From Trichocoleus sp. FACHB-46 (GTDB lineage: Bacteria; Cyanobacteriota; Cyanobacteriia; FACHB-46): a stretch of 64,000 nt of DNA. The position numbers and the translations under genes are program-made. The notes beneath the pieces are model-generated. The model did no database searches. It had not been told where the DNA came from and was given only the letters and a program-made list of their open reading frames with translations. Below, piece by piece: positions 17,754-28,190 of this stretch; the first letter of the stretch is position 1, and the number at the start of each line of letters is the position of its first letter. The stretch covers positions 1-64,000 of the forward strand of contig NZ_JACJOD010000031.1 in assembly GCF_014695385.1 (NCBI RefSeq), given 5' to 3'.

Positions 17754-18647
17754 CTACGGGGCTTGTTGCACGCCTTGATGACGTTGGATATAACTCCACA
17801 CAGTATTTTGCAGTAACATGGCCACAGTCATGGGACCAACCCCACCCGGAACGGGGGTAATGGCACTGGCAACGGTCTTAACCGAGTCAAAGTGGACATC
17901 TCCGACTAAGCGGCTCTTGCCCTCAGCATTGGTGACGCGGTTAATCCCCACATCAATCACGACGGCTCCTGGCTTCACCATGTTAGCCGTAATCATTTCT
18001 GGACGACCGACCGCAGCGACGACAATATCGGCATTGCGAATCACTGAAGCGAGATCTGGCGTTTTGGAGTGGGCGATCGCGACTGTGGCATCGGCTTCGA
18101 GTAGCATCAGCGCGATTGGTTTGCCGACCAAAATACTGCGACCAATTACTACGGCATGTTTGCCTTTGGGATCGATTTGATATTCTTTCAACAGCTCCAT
18201 CACACCCGCAGGTGTGCAACTGCGAAGCCCTGGCTCACTCCGAACCAAGCGACCCAAGTTGACTGGATGCAAGCCATCGGCATCTTTGTCAGGGTCGAGT
18301 TGGTTCAGCAGCGCCACACCATCCAAATGCTCTGGCAGGGGTAGCTGAATCAGAATGCCATCCACTCGCTCATCGTGGTTTAGTGCTTGAATGATTTGCT
18401 CTAGCTCTGCTTGGGTCGTAGTCGCAGGTAAATGCTGGCCAAAAGAAGCCATGCCTACATTTGTGCAAGCTTTTTCTTTGCCTCGCACATAGGCAGCACT
18501 GGCAGGGTTGTCGCCCACCATCAGCACTGCTAAACCTGGAGGGCGACCGTACTGAGCTTGAAGCGACTGAATTTGTTGAGCCAGCTCTGCTTGAATTTTT
18601 TGAGCGAGAGCTTTACCGTCGATGAGTTGAGCGCCGTGAGATTGCAT
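17754..18647 (-). CDS. folD: Methylenetetrahydrofolate dehydrogenase/cyclohydrolase
   Basis: FolD oxidises 5,10-methylene-THF with NADP and hydrolyses the product to 10-formyl-THF, feeding purine and fMet synthesis. The 297-residue protein shows [16 protein letters not shown] (catalytic Tyr and Lys), [26 protein letters not shown], the NADP-binding [17 protein letters not shown], and [16 protein letters not shown]. The ATG at 18647 is chosen over the preceding TTG. It is the first gene of the leftward group with crtE and DUF212. Confidence 0.97.
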   Translation of the reverse strand: MQSHGAQLIDGKALAQKIQAELAQQIQSLQAQYGRPPGLAVLMVGDNPASAAYVRGKEKACTNVGMASFGQHLPATTTQAELEQIIQALNHDERVDGILIQLPLPEHLDGVALLNQLDPDKDADGLHPVNLGRLVRSEPGLRSCTPAGVMELLKEYQIDPKGKHAVVIGRSILVGKPIALMLLEADATVAIAHSKTPDLASVIRNADIVVAAVGRPEMITANMVKPGAVVIDVGINRVTNAEGKSRLVGDVHFDSVKTVASAITPVPGGVGPMTVAMLLQNTVWSYIQRHQGVQQAP

Positions 18648-18817
18648 CAAAGTTTAAGAAACATCTGTAGTCTAAAGCTGTTCCAAACATTTGTATCGAT
18701 GCTAGAACAGTGGAGTTATTTGCTTTCTTAGTGTCTCAGATTTGGTTCATCCTGTAATCGTCCACCTCAAATTTCACTTCATTTAGTTAGGCGATCGCGC
18801 GGCCATCTAGGAGTATT

Positions 18818-19210
18818 GTGACCATGCTAGGGAAGATTCAGGCAATTCGACTTAGTGCTTTGATGCTCGTGGCGGGTGTGGTAGGTTGCAGTCCCTTGCC
18901 TCGATCAGGGGCTGGAATGCTCATCCTCAGGCCCAATGTTGATGTGACAAATATTCAGGCATTGCAGCAAGAGCAACAACTGGATCGCGTTGTCCACATC
19001 CAAGGCAAGGTAGTACGACAAGTGCCTTTAGTGCAAAAGCAAGCTTACGAGATTAAAGACCGAACGGGCAGCATCTGGATTGTGACGCAAAAGCAAGCGC
19101 CTAAATCCGGTGAAGCGGTATTAGTCAAGGGCAAAGTCCGTTACCAACAAATTCCCATCGGGAGTCAGGATTTAGGAGAAGTGTATGTTGAGGAGCAAAC
19201 CAAGCTATAG
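18818..19210 (+). CDS. Small lipoprotein with an OB-like fold
   Basis: A 130-residue protein with a lipoprotein signal (LSALMLVAGVVGCSP, lipobox VVGC). The mature part runs LDRVVHIQGKVVRQVPLV, AYEIKDRTGSIWIVT, GEAVLVKGKVRYQ, a strand pattern typical of OB-fold (nucleic-acid-binding or BOF-like) domains. Its ligand is unknown. AGGAG at 18809-18813 is four bases from the GTG at 18818 and ten from the ATG at 18824, so either could be the start. Confidence 0.65.
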   Translation: MTMLGKIQAIRLSALMLVAGVVGCSPLPRSGAGMLILRPNVDVTNIQALQQEQQLDRVVHIQGKVVRQVPLVQKQAYEIKDRTGSIWIVTQKQAPKSGEAVLVKGKVRYQQIPIGSQDLGEVYVEEQTKL

Positions 19211-19236
19211 GCTTGCTACCGTGATTCATAATCGCC

Positions 19237-19722
19237 ATGACTGCTAATTCAGCCCCATCGGAAAACCAGGCAGTGTCGGGAACTGTCAATGACGCTCGTC
19301 GCGCTGTCGCGATCGCCATTCTGTATCGAGACAATCAATTTTTGCTACAACTACGAGATGACATTCCTGGCATTCCCTACCCTGGCTACTGGGCCTTTTT
19401 TGGGGGTCACTTAGAACCGGGTGAAACTCCAGAGGAAGCCATACAACGAGAATTACTGGAAGAAATTGGCTACCAACCGCCCGCATTAACAAAATTTGGC
19501 ATTTATGCGGACGATAAGGTGGTACGGCATGTATTTCAGGGACCACTAACGGTTGGGATAGAGGCTCTAGTTTTGGGTGAGGGTTGGGATTTTGGTTTCT
19601 TTACCATCGAAGATATTAAACGAGGTGATCGCTACTCTGAAATTGCTCAGCAAGTCCGTCCGCTTGGCCCGCCCCACCAGAAAATTTTGCTCGATTTCCT
19701 GTCACATCCGTGCAATCCCTAG
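19237..19722 (+). CDS. Nudix hydrolase
   Basis: A 161-residue protein with a complete Nudix box, GGHLEPGETPEEAIQRELLEEIGY (GX5EX7REUXEEXGU), the Mg-binding helix that hydrolyses nucleoside diphosphates linked to another group. The region before it, AVAIAILYRDNQFLLQLRDD, is the usual first strand pair. The substrate cannot be determined. It starts 26 bases after the lipoprotein gene on the same strand. Confidence 0.88.
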   Translation: MTANSAPSENQAVSGTVNDARRAVAIAILYRDNQFLLQLRDDIPGIPYPGYWAFFGGHLEPGETPEEAIQRELLEEIGYQPPALTKFGIYADDKVVRHVFQGPLTVGIEALVLGEGWDFGFFTIEDIKRGDRYSEIAQQVRPLGPPHQKILLDFLSHPCNP

Positions 19723-19779
19723 CAACGCTCTTGCTTCAGTTCTGCTACAGTTTCTAGAGCCACATAGTTCCAAAGATTC

Positions 19780-20523
19780 ATGAAGTCGCGATCGCTGCAA
19801 CCGCAACTGGCGAATCTACCCAACTATAAAGTTCGAGAAAGCCATAAAGCGAAGCATGTCAACCTCAAAATCTCGCCCCATCACGGCTTAGAGGTTGTTG
19901 TCCCCAAAGGATTTGATCACCGTCGTATTCCCGAAATTTTACAAAAAAAACAAAAGTGGATTGATAAGATTGCTCGGCAATTTGAAGCGCAGCAAGAGTT
20001 TTTAACTCCCACTGCTGCTGATCAGGGAGTGACTGAGATTGTGTTACAGGCGATCGCGGAGACTTGGCGAGTGGAGTATGTCCCCACCTCTAATCCTCAC
20101 GTTGTCGTAACAGAAAAGCCAGGACAGCAATTACAGGTGAGAGGGGCCATTACCCATACAGACCTCTGCCACAAAGCATTGTGCAAATGGCTCGCTCACA
20201 AAGCTCGCACTCATCTGGTGCCTTGGTTACGAACGGTTAGTCACGAAGTTCAGCTACCGTTTGAGCAAGCTTCGGTCAGAGGCCAAAAAACTCGTTGGGC
20301 TAGCTGTTCCCAAAACAAGATGATTAGCCTCAACTACAAGCTGCTATTTCTACCTCCAGAAGTGGTGTGCTATGTGTTTGTGCACGAGTTGTGCCACACC
20401 ATCCACATGAATCACTCTGCTGCGTTTTGGCAATTAGTGGGCGAAAAAGATCCAAATTATGAGCAGTTGGATGCTGAATTGCACAACATTTGGCGCTATG
20501 TGCCTGTGTGGGTAGAGCATTAA
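19780..20523 (+). CDS. YgjP-like (DUF45/WLM-related) zinc metallopeptidase
   Basis: A 247-residue protein of the YgjP/M48-like group. The zinc site VFVHELCHTIHMNHSAAFW (HExxH with a third His) is near residue 205, and RGQKTRWASCSQNKMISLNYKL, which is conserved in this family, precedes it. The N-terminal domain (KHVNLKISPHHGLEVVVPKG) is the usual beta part. Members are predicted cytoplasmic peptidases of unknown substrate. It overlaps the end of the convergent downstream gene by four bases. Confidence 0.88.
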   Translation: MKSRSLQPQLANLPNYKVRESHKAKHVNLKISPHHGLEVVVPKGFDHRRIPEILQKKQKWIDKIARQFEAQQEFLTPTAADQGVTEIVLQAIAETWRVEYVPTSNPHVVVTEKPGQQLQVRGAITHTDLCHKALCKWLAHKARTHLVPWLRTVSHEVQLPFEQASVRGQKTRWASCSQNKMISLNYKLLFLPPEVVCYVFVHELCHTIHMNHSAAFWQLVGEKDPNYEQLDAELHNIWRYVPVWVEH

Positions 20524-20936
20524 TACGACGCCATAATACTAATAACAGAGAACATTAGTAGGCCGCTGATACCAATTGCTATCCCAATCCATGTGGTTCT
20601 TTGGTCAAACTTTAAGAAGTTGGCTAGCATTTTCTTGGCTTTTAGATCGTTCTGAATTTCAGGCTGTTTAGTCAACTCAGCTAGAGGTTTGACGTAGTTA
20701 TAGCCTGTGGAATAAAAGGGGCCAACGTCAGGTTTCCTGCGAATTCTTTCGTAAATTCCAGGGTGGAAATTCTCAAAATAAGCTAGAAGATTTTTGTACC
20801 GTTTTGCATAGACCATATTCAAGCCTGTTGCAGCAGCTACGGTGAGAGCCACAGGAATAAGAGCAGCAACAGAGATTCTGGATTGACCAATATAAACTTG
20901 CTTTTTTAAGATTGATGTGAGTATTAAGTAGTCCAT
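20520..20936 (-). CDS. Hypothetical membrane protein
   Basis: A 138-residue protein (from the ATG at 20936) with one hydrophobic segment near residues 20-40 (ISVAALIPVALTVAAATGLN) and a second at the C-terminus (WIGIAIGISGLLMFSVISIM). A charged soluble stretch of about 70 residues lies between them. No family is recognised. A GTG at 20990 would add 18 residues. No ribosome binding site stands out. Confidence 0.5.
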   Translation of the reverse strand: MDYLILTSILKKQVYIGQSRISVAALIPVALTVAAATGLNMVYAKRYKNLLAYFENFHPGIYERIRRKPDVGPFYSTGYNYVKPLAELTKQPEIQNDLKAKKMLANFLKFDQRTTWIGIAIGISGLLMFSVISIMASY

Positions 20937-21135
20937 AAAGTTTTTGATCGTACTTGCAAAGATATAGTGTTGGCGATCGCAATACTGCACTCTCAGAAAT
21001 CATTTTGTCCATTGCAAAGCAATTAAATAATATAAGATTCATGAGTACAGTTTTAATGAGGATGCAATAGTGAAATTAGCTTTGCTTTGTTGGCTTGCAT
21101 CAAGCAGTAAGCGATCGCGCTCAAACTCTTTCAAC

Positions 21136-22818
21136 CTAACGAGGCCAAACTTGAACAGCAATCTCGGCTAATTTATGTCCACGTCGCTGAATTTCGGATG
21201 CGTTCCAAGCATTTACATTTCTAAAATATTGGTTCAGAGCAAAGCTACTCTTCTCACTCAGGTATTCTAATTTTTCCGCAAATGGCTTATTTGAGAGTTC
21301 AGGATTGTAGGCAGTAAGAGTTAGATTCCCTAGAGTGTGCAGCCATTTTTCATATTGCTCGTTAGCATTAGCTCCAAGCATAGCCCGCCATTCATCCGTC
21401 AATGTTTGAGGCATTATGTGCTCGACAGAGAGACTCTCCGTTTTTATTTGCTCCTTCGATAAATTTTCAGCAAGGCTTTCTAATATGAGTTTTACTCGAT
21501 CGTTGCGTCTATCTGTATATAATCTTTCTTCAACAATACTGCGCCTTAATGAGTCATCATCAGGCCAAACTTGAGTTAGTTGTAAACCTAGTAAAACTTG
21601 ACGCAATGTACTTACTAAGTCACCAGACCAGCGCTCTTTTATTTCACGATACAAAGTATTAAAAACCTTATCCAATGCGTTAGATGGCATACCGCATAGC
21701 AGGCGACGTACAAAATAAGATTCAACATATCTTAGCGCTTGTTCAAACTCACCTAGCGATATATGTTTGTTTTTATAGTCATGGTGAAGGTTTAGGAGTA
21801 GAGGATAGCAAGTTGTAAAATCTAACCTCTTAAACCTATTGAACCATCTAAATAGTTTGGGTTCTTTTTCAGTTTCAGGGAAGTGGACTCGACGGTAGTA
21901 GTCCGCAAATTCAAGAACCTGCTTAAGTTCCTGCAAGGCATCAAGTTGTTTATTCTCAAAGGCTTGCTTAAAAACCTGATAGACTTGGTTTTGTTTAAGA
22001 GAAACTCCATCTTTGCGAAGATATTGCCAGAAGGCCAAGGTTAACTCATCTAGGTATCTACCTCTTGCTACTGCTTTAAATCCTTCTTGCAAAGGCAGCC
22101 AAGAATCAGAATAAATCTCATCATGTTTTTCTTTTGGTATCTGTAAAAAGAAGTAGTTGCGAATTAAATCTGCTTGTGTGAGTGGCGCTCCCTTATAATT
22201 TAGACTTTCAAAAATTAAATAAGGATTGTCATCATCGTTTAACGTAATGCTAACTAGTGTCAAACGTTCCAGGATTACAGTCTTGAGTTTTGATAAGTTA
22301 AGAGGAGTATCAGGATCTGCTGATTCACCCTTTTCCAGCTTATTCAGAAAGAATAGATAAGCTTCATCAATTCGCCCACGCTTTTCGGGTTCCTTGGCTT
22401 GAACAATTTGCTGGTAGAAGCTGGAGTCGGCCTGAGTTGGCAAAACTTTATATCGATCGTCTCCCTTCTTAAACTTATTGATCAAATAGTATTCATGTAG
22501 CTCCTCAGCCAGTTCAGAACCTTGTTTCTTTAAGAGATCCCTTAGTGCAATAAGTAATAGTGTCAGAGTTATTAAACGTTGTTGTCCATCAATCAAGAGA
22601 TAAGGAGAGATACCATCAGCAGTTCCCGGCTCTGCAAGAGTAACAATAGGTCCAAGAAAATGATACTCTTCTACACCATCACTGTATAAACTCATTAGGT
22701 CATCCCAAAGAGTTTCCTAATTGCCTTTTTCCCATGAGTATGGTCTTTGGAAAAGAGGAACCTTAAACTGTTTACTACCCTCTAAAAGATTACGAAAGCT
22801 TGTTTCAGATGCTTTCAT
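21136..22818 (-). pseudogene. DUF262-DUF1524 (GmrSD-like) nuclease gene with an in-frame amber codon
   Basis: Read from the ATG at 22818, which has AGGGAG seven bases upstream, the frame gives the classic DUF262 N-terminus FKVPLFQRPYSWEKGN. It then meets TAG (22717-22719) at codon 34 and continues in the same frame, ETLWDDLMSLYSDG, to a stop at 21136. The body has the nucleotide-binding DGQQR (77-81 of the full frame) and a DUF1524 HNH region: EHIMPQ (His467), LGNLTLT and NKPFAEK. Fused DUF262-DUF1524 proteins include type IV restriction enzymes that cut modified DNA. A restart at ATG 22695 would make a 519-residue protein lacking QRPYSW. A Trp (TGG) or Gln (CAG) codon is the likely ancestor. 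The rest shows no further lesion, so the change is recent, tolerated, or a sequencing error. Confidence 0.85.
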
Positions 22819-23131
22819 TCGATTGCTCCCTAAGCTTAAGAAAAAATTTAAAACTACCCACGCTTCTCATCTTTATAACACTAGATTAAGTGTCTGTCGG
22901 TGTGACCAAATCACTCTCATACGGAAATAGAATGAGCATTTATTCCAGTAAGTGAAATTCTGACAGACTTGCAGAGCGAATTTATCAAGCGATCCCGCTC
23001 GGAGAATTCTTGCAAGGTAATATTGATTCGAGTTGTGCGACTTGAAACTTGAAGGCGATCGCCAGCTAATTACAACGAGGGGGAAACCCTTGCGCTAAAG
23101 TCAGTAAAGGCTAGTGCGTATTGTTGAATTT
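22819..23131. other. Intergenic region, nothing further seen
   Basis: This AT-rich 313-base gap separates the divergent DUF262 gene and mutS. It must hold both promoters. I see no RNA gene, repeat or conserved short frame, only the AGGGAG at its left end that serves the DUF262 start. Confidence 0.4.
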
Positions 23132-25807
23132 ATGACCGTGTCTCCCGCTGCATCTGCTGTTCCTGACCCCACCAATGGCTTGCCAGAGCGACTAGCCAAG
23201 CACACCGTTCGCTATGCCGATCATCGCTCTGTGAATCGGGAAGAGTTGACCCCGATGTTTCGGCAGTATGTGGACGTGAAAGACCAGTATCCCCATGCCA
23301 TTCTGCTGTATCGAGTAGGCGACTTTTTTGAGTGCTTTTTCCAAGATGCGATCGCCGTGGCGCGGGAATTGGAACTAGTGCTGACGAGCAAAGAAGGGGG
23401 CAAAGAGGTGGGGCGGGTGCCAATGTCTGGCATTCCTCACCATGCCCTTGATCGCTACTCTGCCCAGCTTGTGGAGAAAGGCTACGCGATCGCCATTTGT
23501 GACCAAGTCGAAGATGCTTCAGAAGCACAGGGTTTAGTACGACGAGAAGTCACCCGCGTCCTCACTCCTGGCACCGTAATCGAAGATGGCATGCTGAATG
23601 CCCGTCGCAACAACTTCTTAGCCGCAGTCGTGATTGCAGGCAGTCATTGGGGCTTAGCCTATGCCGATATTTCTACTGGAGAATTTTTAACCGCACAATC
23701 CAGCGAACTGGATCAACTGACCCAGGAATTGATGCGGTTGCAACCTTCAGAAGTGCTGCTTCCCACTAACGCACCTGATCTGGGCGGGCTGTTGCGTCCC
23801 GGCGAAACTTCCGAACATCTGCCTGATTGCTTGCCAACTCAGTTTTGCTACACTCTGCGATCGCAAACCCCGTTCACGATTGGGGAAGCCAAGCCTAGGT
23901 TGATGCAGCAGTTTAAGGTGCGATCGCTGGAAGGCTTGGGCTGTGAGCATTTGCCATTGAGTATTCGGGCGGCGGGGGGCTTGCTGGAGTATCTGGAAGA
24001 CACGCAGAAGGAAACTCAAATTCCGCTGCAATTCCTCCGCACCTATACCCTGACCGACTACTTAATTTTGGATCATCAAAGTCGGCGCAATTTAGAAATT
24101 ACTCAAACCGTTAGGGATGGCACGTTTCATGGCTCTTTGTTGTGGGCCTTGGATGAGACAGTAACAGCGATGGGTAGTCGCACGTTGCGTCGTTGGTTAC
24201 TACAGCCATTACTAGACATCAAAGGGATTCAGGCCCGTCAAGACACGATTCAAGAATTGGTAGAAAATGGGGCGCTGCGAGAAGATTTACAGCGTTTACT
24301 GCGTCAAATTTACGACTTGGAGCGGCTGGCAGGACGAGCAGGTTCTGGAACAGCGAATGCACGGGATTTGGTCGCTCTTGCCGACTCCTTTGAGAAGTTA
24401 CCAGACTTGGCCAGCTTGGTGGCGACTGCGCGATCGCCTTACCTCAAGGCATTACAAACCGTACCCCCACTCCTAGAGCAGTTAGGGGAAAACCTGCACG
24501 CACATTTGGTTGATTCACCACCGCTGTACCTGACAGAAGGCAACCTAATTCGTCCGGGTGTAGAGCCACAGTTGGACACCATGCGTCAGCAATCAGAAGA
24601 TGATGTGCAATGGCTGAAAGATTTAGAGCAGCAGGAAAGAGAGCGTACAGGTATTCCGACGCTGAAGGTCAGCTACAACAAAACTTTTGGCTACTACATC
24701 AGCATTTCCCGTGCCAAGGCTGAACAAGCACCCAAAGACTACATCCGCAAGCAAACGCTGACCAACGAAGAGCGCTATATTACGCCAGAGCTGAAGGAAC
24801 GCGAAGCCCGAATGCTGACGGCCCAGGAAGACCAGAAGCGGTTGGAATACGAGATTTTCCTAGGGTTGCGATCGCAAGTTGGCGAACAAGCTGACTTGAT
24901 CCGCACGGTGGCGAAAGCGGTAGCAGCGGCAGATGTGTTGTCTGCGTTGGCAGAGATTGCGGTTTATCGCGGGTATTGCCGTCCTGAGATGGCTGTGGGT
25001 CGGGAAGTCACTATCGTTGAGGGTCGCCATCCTGTGGTGGAGCGATCGTTACCCGCCGGCTTTTTTGTGCCAAATTCAACGGAACTGGGGCAAGAAGCAT
25101 CAGGAGCAGTCCCTGATTTAGTGATTCTCACCGGACCCAACGCCAGTGGCAAGAGCTGTTATCTGCGGCAAGTGGGACTGATTCAACTGATGGCGCAGGT
25201 GGGTAGTTTTGTGCCAGCGCAGGCAGCCACGTTGGGTGTGTGCGATCGCATCTTTACCCGTGTGGGAGCGGTGGATGATCTAGCCACAGGTCAATCCACG
25301 TTCATGGTGGAAATGAACGAAACGGCGAATATTCTCAACCACGCAACGCCGCGATCGCTGGTTTTATTGGATGAAATTGGTCGAGGCACCGCTACCTTTG
25401 ATGGTCTCTCGATTGCTTGGGCCGTGGCTGAACACTTAGCTAGCGAAATTCGCGCCCGCACCATTTTTGCCACTCATTATCACGAACTGAATGAACTCGC
25501 TTCGATCCTGACTAACGTGGCGAATTATCAGGTGACGGTGAAAGAGCTACCCGACCAAATTATCTTTTTACATCAAGTGCGACCAGGAGGAGCCGATCGC
25601 TCTTATGGCATTGAAGCAGGACGCTTGGCAGGTCTCCCAGGTTCAGTGATTCAGCGGGCTAGACAGGTGATGAGCCAGATTGAAAAACATTCCCGGATCG
25701 CGATCGGACTCCGCAAAGGAAGTCAGGTAGAAAATGCGAGTCGAGAGAAAAACGGTAAATCTCCAGCGACTCAACCAACTGAACAATTGGATATTTTTGG
25801 TGCTTAG
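23132..25807 (+). CDS. mutS: DNA mismatch repair protein MutS
   Basis: MutS recognises mismatches and recruits MutL. The 891-residue protein has the N-terminal mismatch-reading motif [13 protein letters not shown] (Phe65-x-Glu67), connector, lever and clamp domains, and the C-terminal ABC ATPase with Walker A GPNASGKS (around residue 668), [13 protein letters not shown], Walker [17 protein letters not shown] and ATHYHEL. It ends in LDIFGA. The start is uncertain: the ATG at 23132 is taken; a GTG at 23114 would add six residues. Its end overlaps the convergent gene by four bases. Confidence 0.96.
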   Translation: MTVSPAASAVPDPTNGLPERLAKHTVRYADHRSVNREELTPMFRQYVDVKDQYPHAILLYRVGDFFECFFQDAIAVARELELVLTSKEGGKEVGRVPMSGIPHHALDRYSAQLVEKGYAIAICDQVEDASEAQGLVRREVTRVLTPGTVIEDGMLNARRNNFLAAVVIAGSHWGLAYADISTGEFLTAQSSELDQLTQELMRLQPSEVLLPTNAPDLGGLLRPGETSEHLPDCLPTQFCYTLRSQTPFTIGEAKPRLMQQFKVRSLEGLGCEHLPLSIRAAGGLLEYLEDTQKETQIPLQFLRTYTLTDYLILDHQSRRNLEITQTVRDGTFHGSLLWALDETVTAMGSRTLRRWLLQPLLDIKGIQARQDTIQELVENGALREDLQRLLRQIYDLERLAGRAGSGTANARDLVALADSFEKLPDLASLVATARSPYLKALQTVPPLLEQLGENLHAHLVDSPPLYLTEGNLIRPGVEPQLDTMRQQSEDDVQWLKDLEQQERERTGIPTLKVSYNKTFGYYISISRAKAEQAPKDYIRKQTLTNEERYITPELKEREARMLTAQEDQKRLEYEIFLGLRSQVGEQADLIRTVAKAVAAADVLSALAEIAVYRGYCRPEMAVGREVTIVEGRHPVVERSLPAGFFVPNSTELGQEASGAVPDLVILTGPNASGKSCYLRQVGLIQLMAQVGSFVPAQAATLGVCDRIFTRVGAVDDLATGQSTFMVEMNETANILNHATPRSLVLLDEIGRGTATFDGLSIAWAVAEHLASEIRARTIFATHYHELNELASILTNVANYQVTVKELPDQIIFLHQVRPGGADRSYGIEAGRLAGLPGSVIQRARQVMSQIEKHSRIAIGLRKGSQVENASREKNGKSPATQPTEQLDIFGA

Positions 25808-26517
25808 TTCTGCAATTTTTTGACTTCTTTATAAACACTCATGCCAATTTGAATCGCTTCATTCAGCAGTCGGCCATACTCGCTAGCTTGACTGTTGACT
25901 TCTAATGTTCTCAAGGTAAGGAGATTATTTTCAATATTGGTAAATAACTCATGACGACGGGCAATAAAGCTTTTGTGCTGTCGCAAAATTTTTTCAGTCA
26001 TTAAGGCACAAACCAAACTTTCTCTAGTTACTCGAAGTGCCTCCAAAACCTCATCTCGATTAATTAAATTTGCAGGCAAATGCCCAATCGCTGCCAATTT
26101 ATCAATAATTTCTACTGCTTTAATCACTTCGTTGTATTTGTCGACTTCATCTAGCAAGTTTGCTAGCGAAGCTAAGCCTTTTTGCTTACTCCATAGATAA
26201 AAGTTCCAACCCAACATAAGGATAAAAGCAACACTCAAGTTGATGACAAAAAACTGTAAAGCTTGCTGGATTTCCCCTCCTACTTGCGCTGGGTTTTGAG
26301 TCAGAATAAAGCCAACGGGCAGAGTAAAAACTAAGATTAAAACAAAAACAGAAACTTCTGTGAGGCAAAAGAAGAAGAGTTTTTTCGAGTCTCGCCATAC
26401 TGAAGGACGATACGTGCCGCCAAAAATTCCCCCAATAAAAATATCATTGACATCTAAGCCACTTAAATTTTCTAACTCTCCTTCGCCAATCTTCAAAGCT
26501 TTGAGATCAGATTGCAT
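25804..26517 (-). CDS. Hypothetical membrane protein with helical C-terminal domain
   Basis: A 237-residue protein of unknown family. It has two membrane helices (near residues 47-72 and 87-109), then about 125 residues of predicted helix rich in Leu, Glu and Lys ([21 protein letters not shown] and onwards) that should lie in the cytoplasm. It is the last of three membrane-protein genes read leftward (28110, 27367, 26517). Common function is suggested by order only. Confidence 0.6.
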   Translation of the reverse strand: MQSDLKALKIGEGELENLSGLDVNDIFIGGIFGGTYRPSVWRDSKKLFFFCLTEVSVFVLILVFTLPVGFILTQNPAQVGGEIQQALQFFVINLSVAFILMLGWNFYLWSKQKGLASLANLLDEVDKYNEVIKAVEIIDKLAAIGHLPANLINRDEVLEALRVTRESLVCALMTEKILRQHKSFIARRHELFTNIENNLLTLRTLEVNSQASEYGRLLNEAIQIGMSVYKEVKKLQN

Positions 26518-26581
26518 GATGGCATAGCCCTTATCCTGATTAATTTCTTAGATGGTGCGATCGCAAAAAGCAATTGTAGTT

Positions 26582-27367
26582 TTAGTTCGTCAAAATCTCC
26601 AGCAGTGATTGAATCACGCTGAGGTAAAAGTTGCCCTCACGCGGGCGAAACAGCTCAAAGGCTTGTCCGGGAGCGCCGAAGAAAGGGCGTAGTGTCCAAG
26701 CTAGTTGACAACCCACAAAAGCATATAATCCTAACCAGAAGCGCAAGATATTAGTACGAGTTTTAACTGCTGGATCTACATTTTTAATAACTCTTTTCTT
26801 TGACTTTTGGTCTGCATCTACTACCACAAAATCACTTTCAGCTTTTTCCTCAACTAGAGTACCTGAGGTGACTGGAGAAAGTTCTAGCTGTTCAGACTCA
26901 GGCCGCATGATTTGATAGAGATAGGAGATGCCGATGAATCCCGTGAGGGCGAAAATTACTACATTTAATAGAATAAAGAATTGGTAATTGCGAATTGTAA
27001 TCAGAAAAAATAACGTGACAGGAGCAAAGCTAAATAAGAGTACTGCCGTAATCGAAATAGCGGTTAGTAGGAGAGCCAAGCTTTGACTAATACTTTGTTT
27101 TGAACCAAAGAAAGCATTAAAAAAGTAGAGTGTTGGCAAACAAATGATGAGTGTAATCAAATAAAGGGCAGGCAGCTTAATTGCAGAGGAAAAAACTTGC
27201 AACGGGCTAGCAAAAGCGCCAATAATTCCTCCATAGATTGCCAGAAAAATTGAACTAGAAATTAGTAAAGCCGTAATCTTGGTTTTTAGGCGAGCTTTGT
27301 GATGAATTTCATCGACAAAATTCTCGCGATCGCGAAGCAGCGTAATTAATACGGTGAAGTAGTTCAT
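26582..27367 (-). CDS. Polytopic membrane protein, paralogue A
   Basis: A 261-residue protein with about five or six membrane helices. It is clearly a paralogue of the next gene (27430-28110). Shared blocks include the N-terminus LITLLRDR, KLPALYLITLIICLPTLYFF, LLFSFAPVTLFFL and, near the end, TLRPFFGAPG and ELFR. It differs by a charged insert of roughly 40 residues (ELSPVTSGTLVEEKAES, DQKSKKRVIKN) between the last two helices, probably a cytoplasmic loop. I do not recognise a characterised family. Confidence 0.7.
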   Translation of the reverse strand: MNYFTVLITLLRDRENFVDEIHHKARLKTKITALLISSSIFLAIYGGIIGAFASPLQVFSSAIKLPALYLITLIICLPTLYFFNAFFGSKQSISQSLALLLTAISITAVLLFSFAPVTLFFLITIRNYQFFILLNVVIFALTGFIGISYLYQIMRPESEQLELSPVTSGTLVEEKAESDFVVVDADQKSKKRVIKNVDPAVKTRTNILRFWLGLYAFVGCQLAWTLRPFFGAPGQAFELFRPREGNFYLSVIQSLLEILTN

Positions 27368-27429
27368 ATTGTTATGCCAACCAACATCAATCCTGTAGTA
27401 CGTAGCCTAATTGCTTCTAAAATCTAAAA

Positions 27430-28110
27430 TCAACGCAGACCTAAAACTTCTAAAATTGATTGAATTACATTCAAGTAGAAGTTTCCCTGCATATCTCGAA
27501 ACAGCTCGAAGGGTTCTCCTGGTGCGCCAAAGAAGGGGCGTAGTGTCCACCCTAGCTGGCTGCCCACAAAAGCATAAAGAATCAGCCAAGACTGCAAAAT
27601 TTGTGTACGAGTTGCTTGCCCTGCTGAATCCTGAGGCGATAGCGCTTGGAGACTGTGATAGAGAAAGTTGATTCCTAAGAATCCAGTGATTCCAAAAATT
27701 ACGACATTGAGCAGCTTAAAGAATTGATAGTTATCAATTGTCGCTAGGAAAAATAGAGTGACTGGAGCAAAGCTAAATAGCAAAATGCTAATAATTGCCG
27801 CTGAACCTAGCAAAACTACAAAGTGTTGGCCCAAAGTTAGTTTGGAGCCAAAGATGATGTTAAAAAAGTATAAAGTTGGCAGACAAATAATCAGGGTAAT
27901 CAGGTAAAGTGCTGGTAGTTTTACTGCAGAAGATAGCGCTTGCAAAGGTCCAGCAAAAGCACCAATTACCGCTCCGTAAATGGCAAATAGAATCGAACTA
28001 GAAATTAGCAAAGAGGTGATTTTGCTATTAAGCCGAATTCCCTGACGCACCTCATCAATAAAATCTTTGCGATCGCGTAGCAGTGTAATCAGCACCGAAA
28101 AGTAGTTCAT
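27430..28110 (-). CDS. Polytopic membrane protein, paralogue B
   Basis: A 226-residue protein, the shorter partner of the tandem pair. It keeps the same start (MNYFSVLITLLRDRKDF), core (VKLPALYLITLIICLPTLYF) and C-terminal block (GWTLRPFFGAPGEPFELF). The loop between the last helices is only a short QALSPQDSAGQATRTQ. The DNA of the two copies has diverged well beyond recent duplication. The genes are 62 bases apart and probably cotranscribed. Confidence 0.7.
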   Translation of the reverse strand: MNYFSVLITLLRDRKDFIDEVRQGIRLNSKITSLLISSSILFAIYGAVIGAFAGPLQALSSAVKLPALYLITLIICLPTLYFFNIIFGSKLTLGQHFVVLLGSAAIISILLFSFAPVTLFFLATIDNYQFFKLLNVVIFGITGFLGINFLYHSLQALSPQDSAGQATRTQILQSWLILYAFVGSQLGWTLRPFFGAPGEPFELFRDMQGNFYLNVIQSILEVLGLR

Positions 28111-28190
28111 AAACTCACCCGAAAGGGGGTTCGCCTAACTACACAAGTGTTGTTGCCCATTACGGAAAAGCTGAGGCTGGTTGATAGAGA

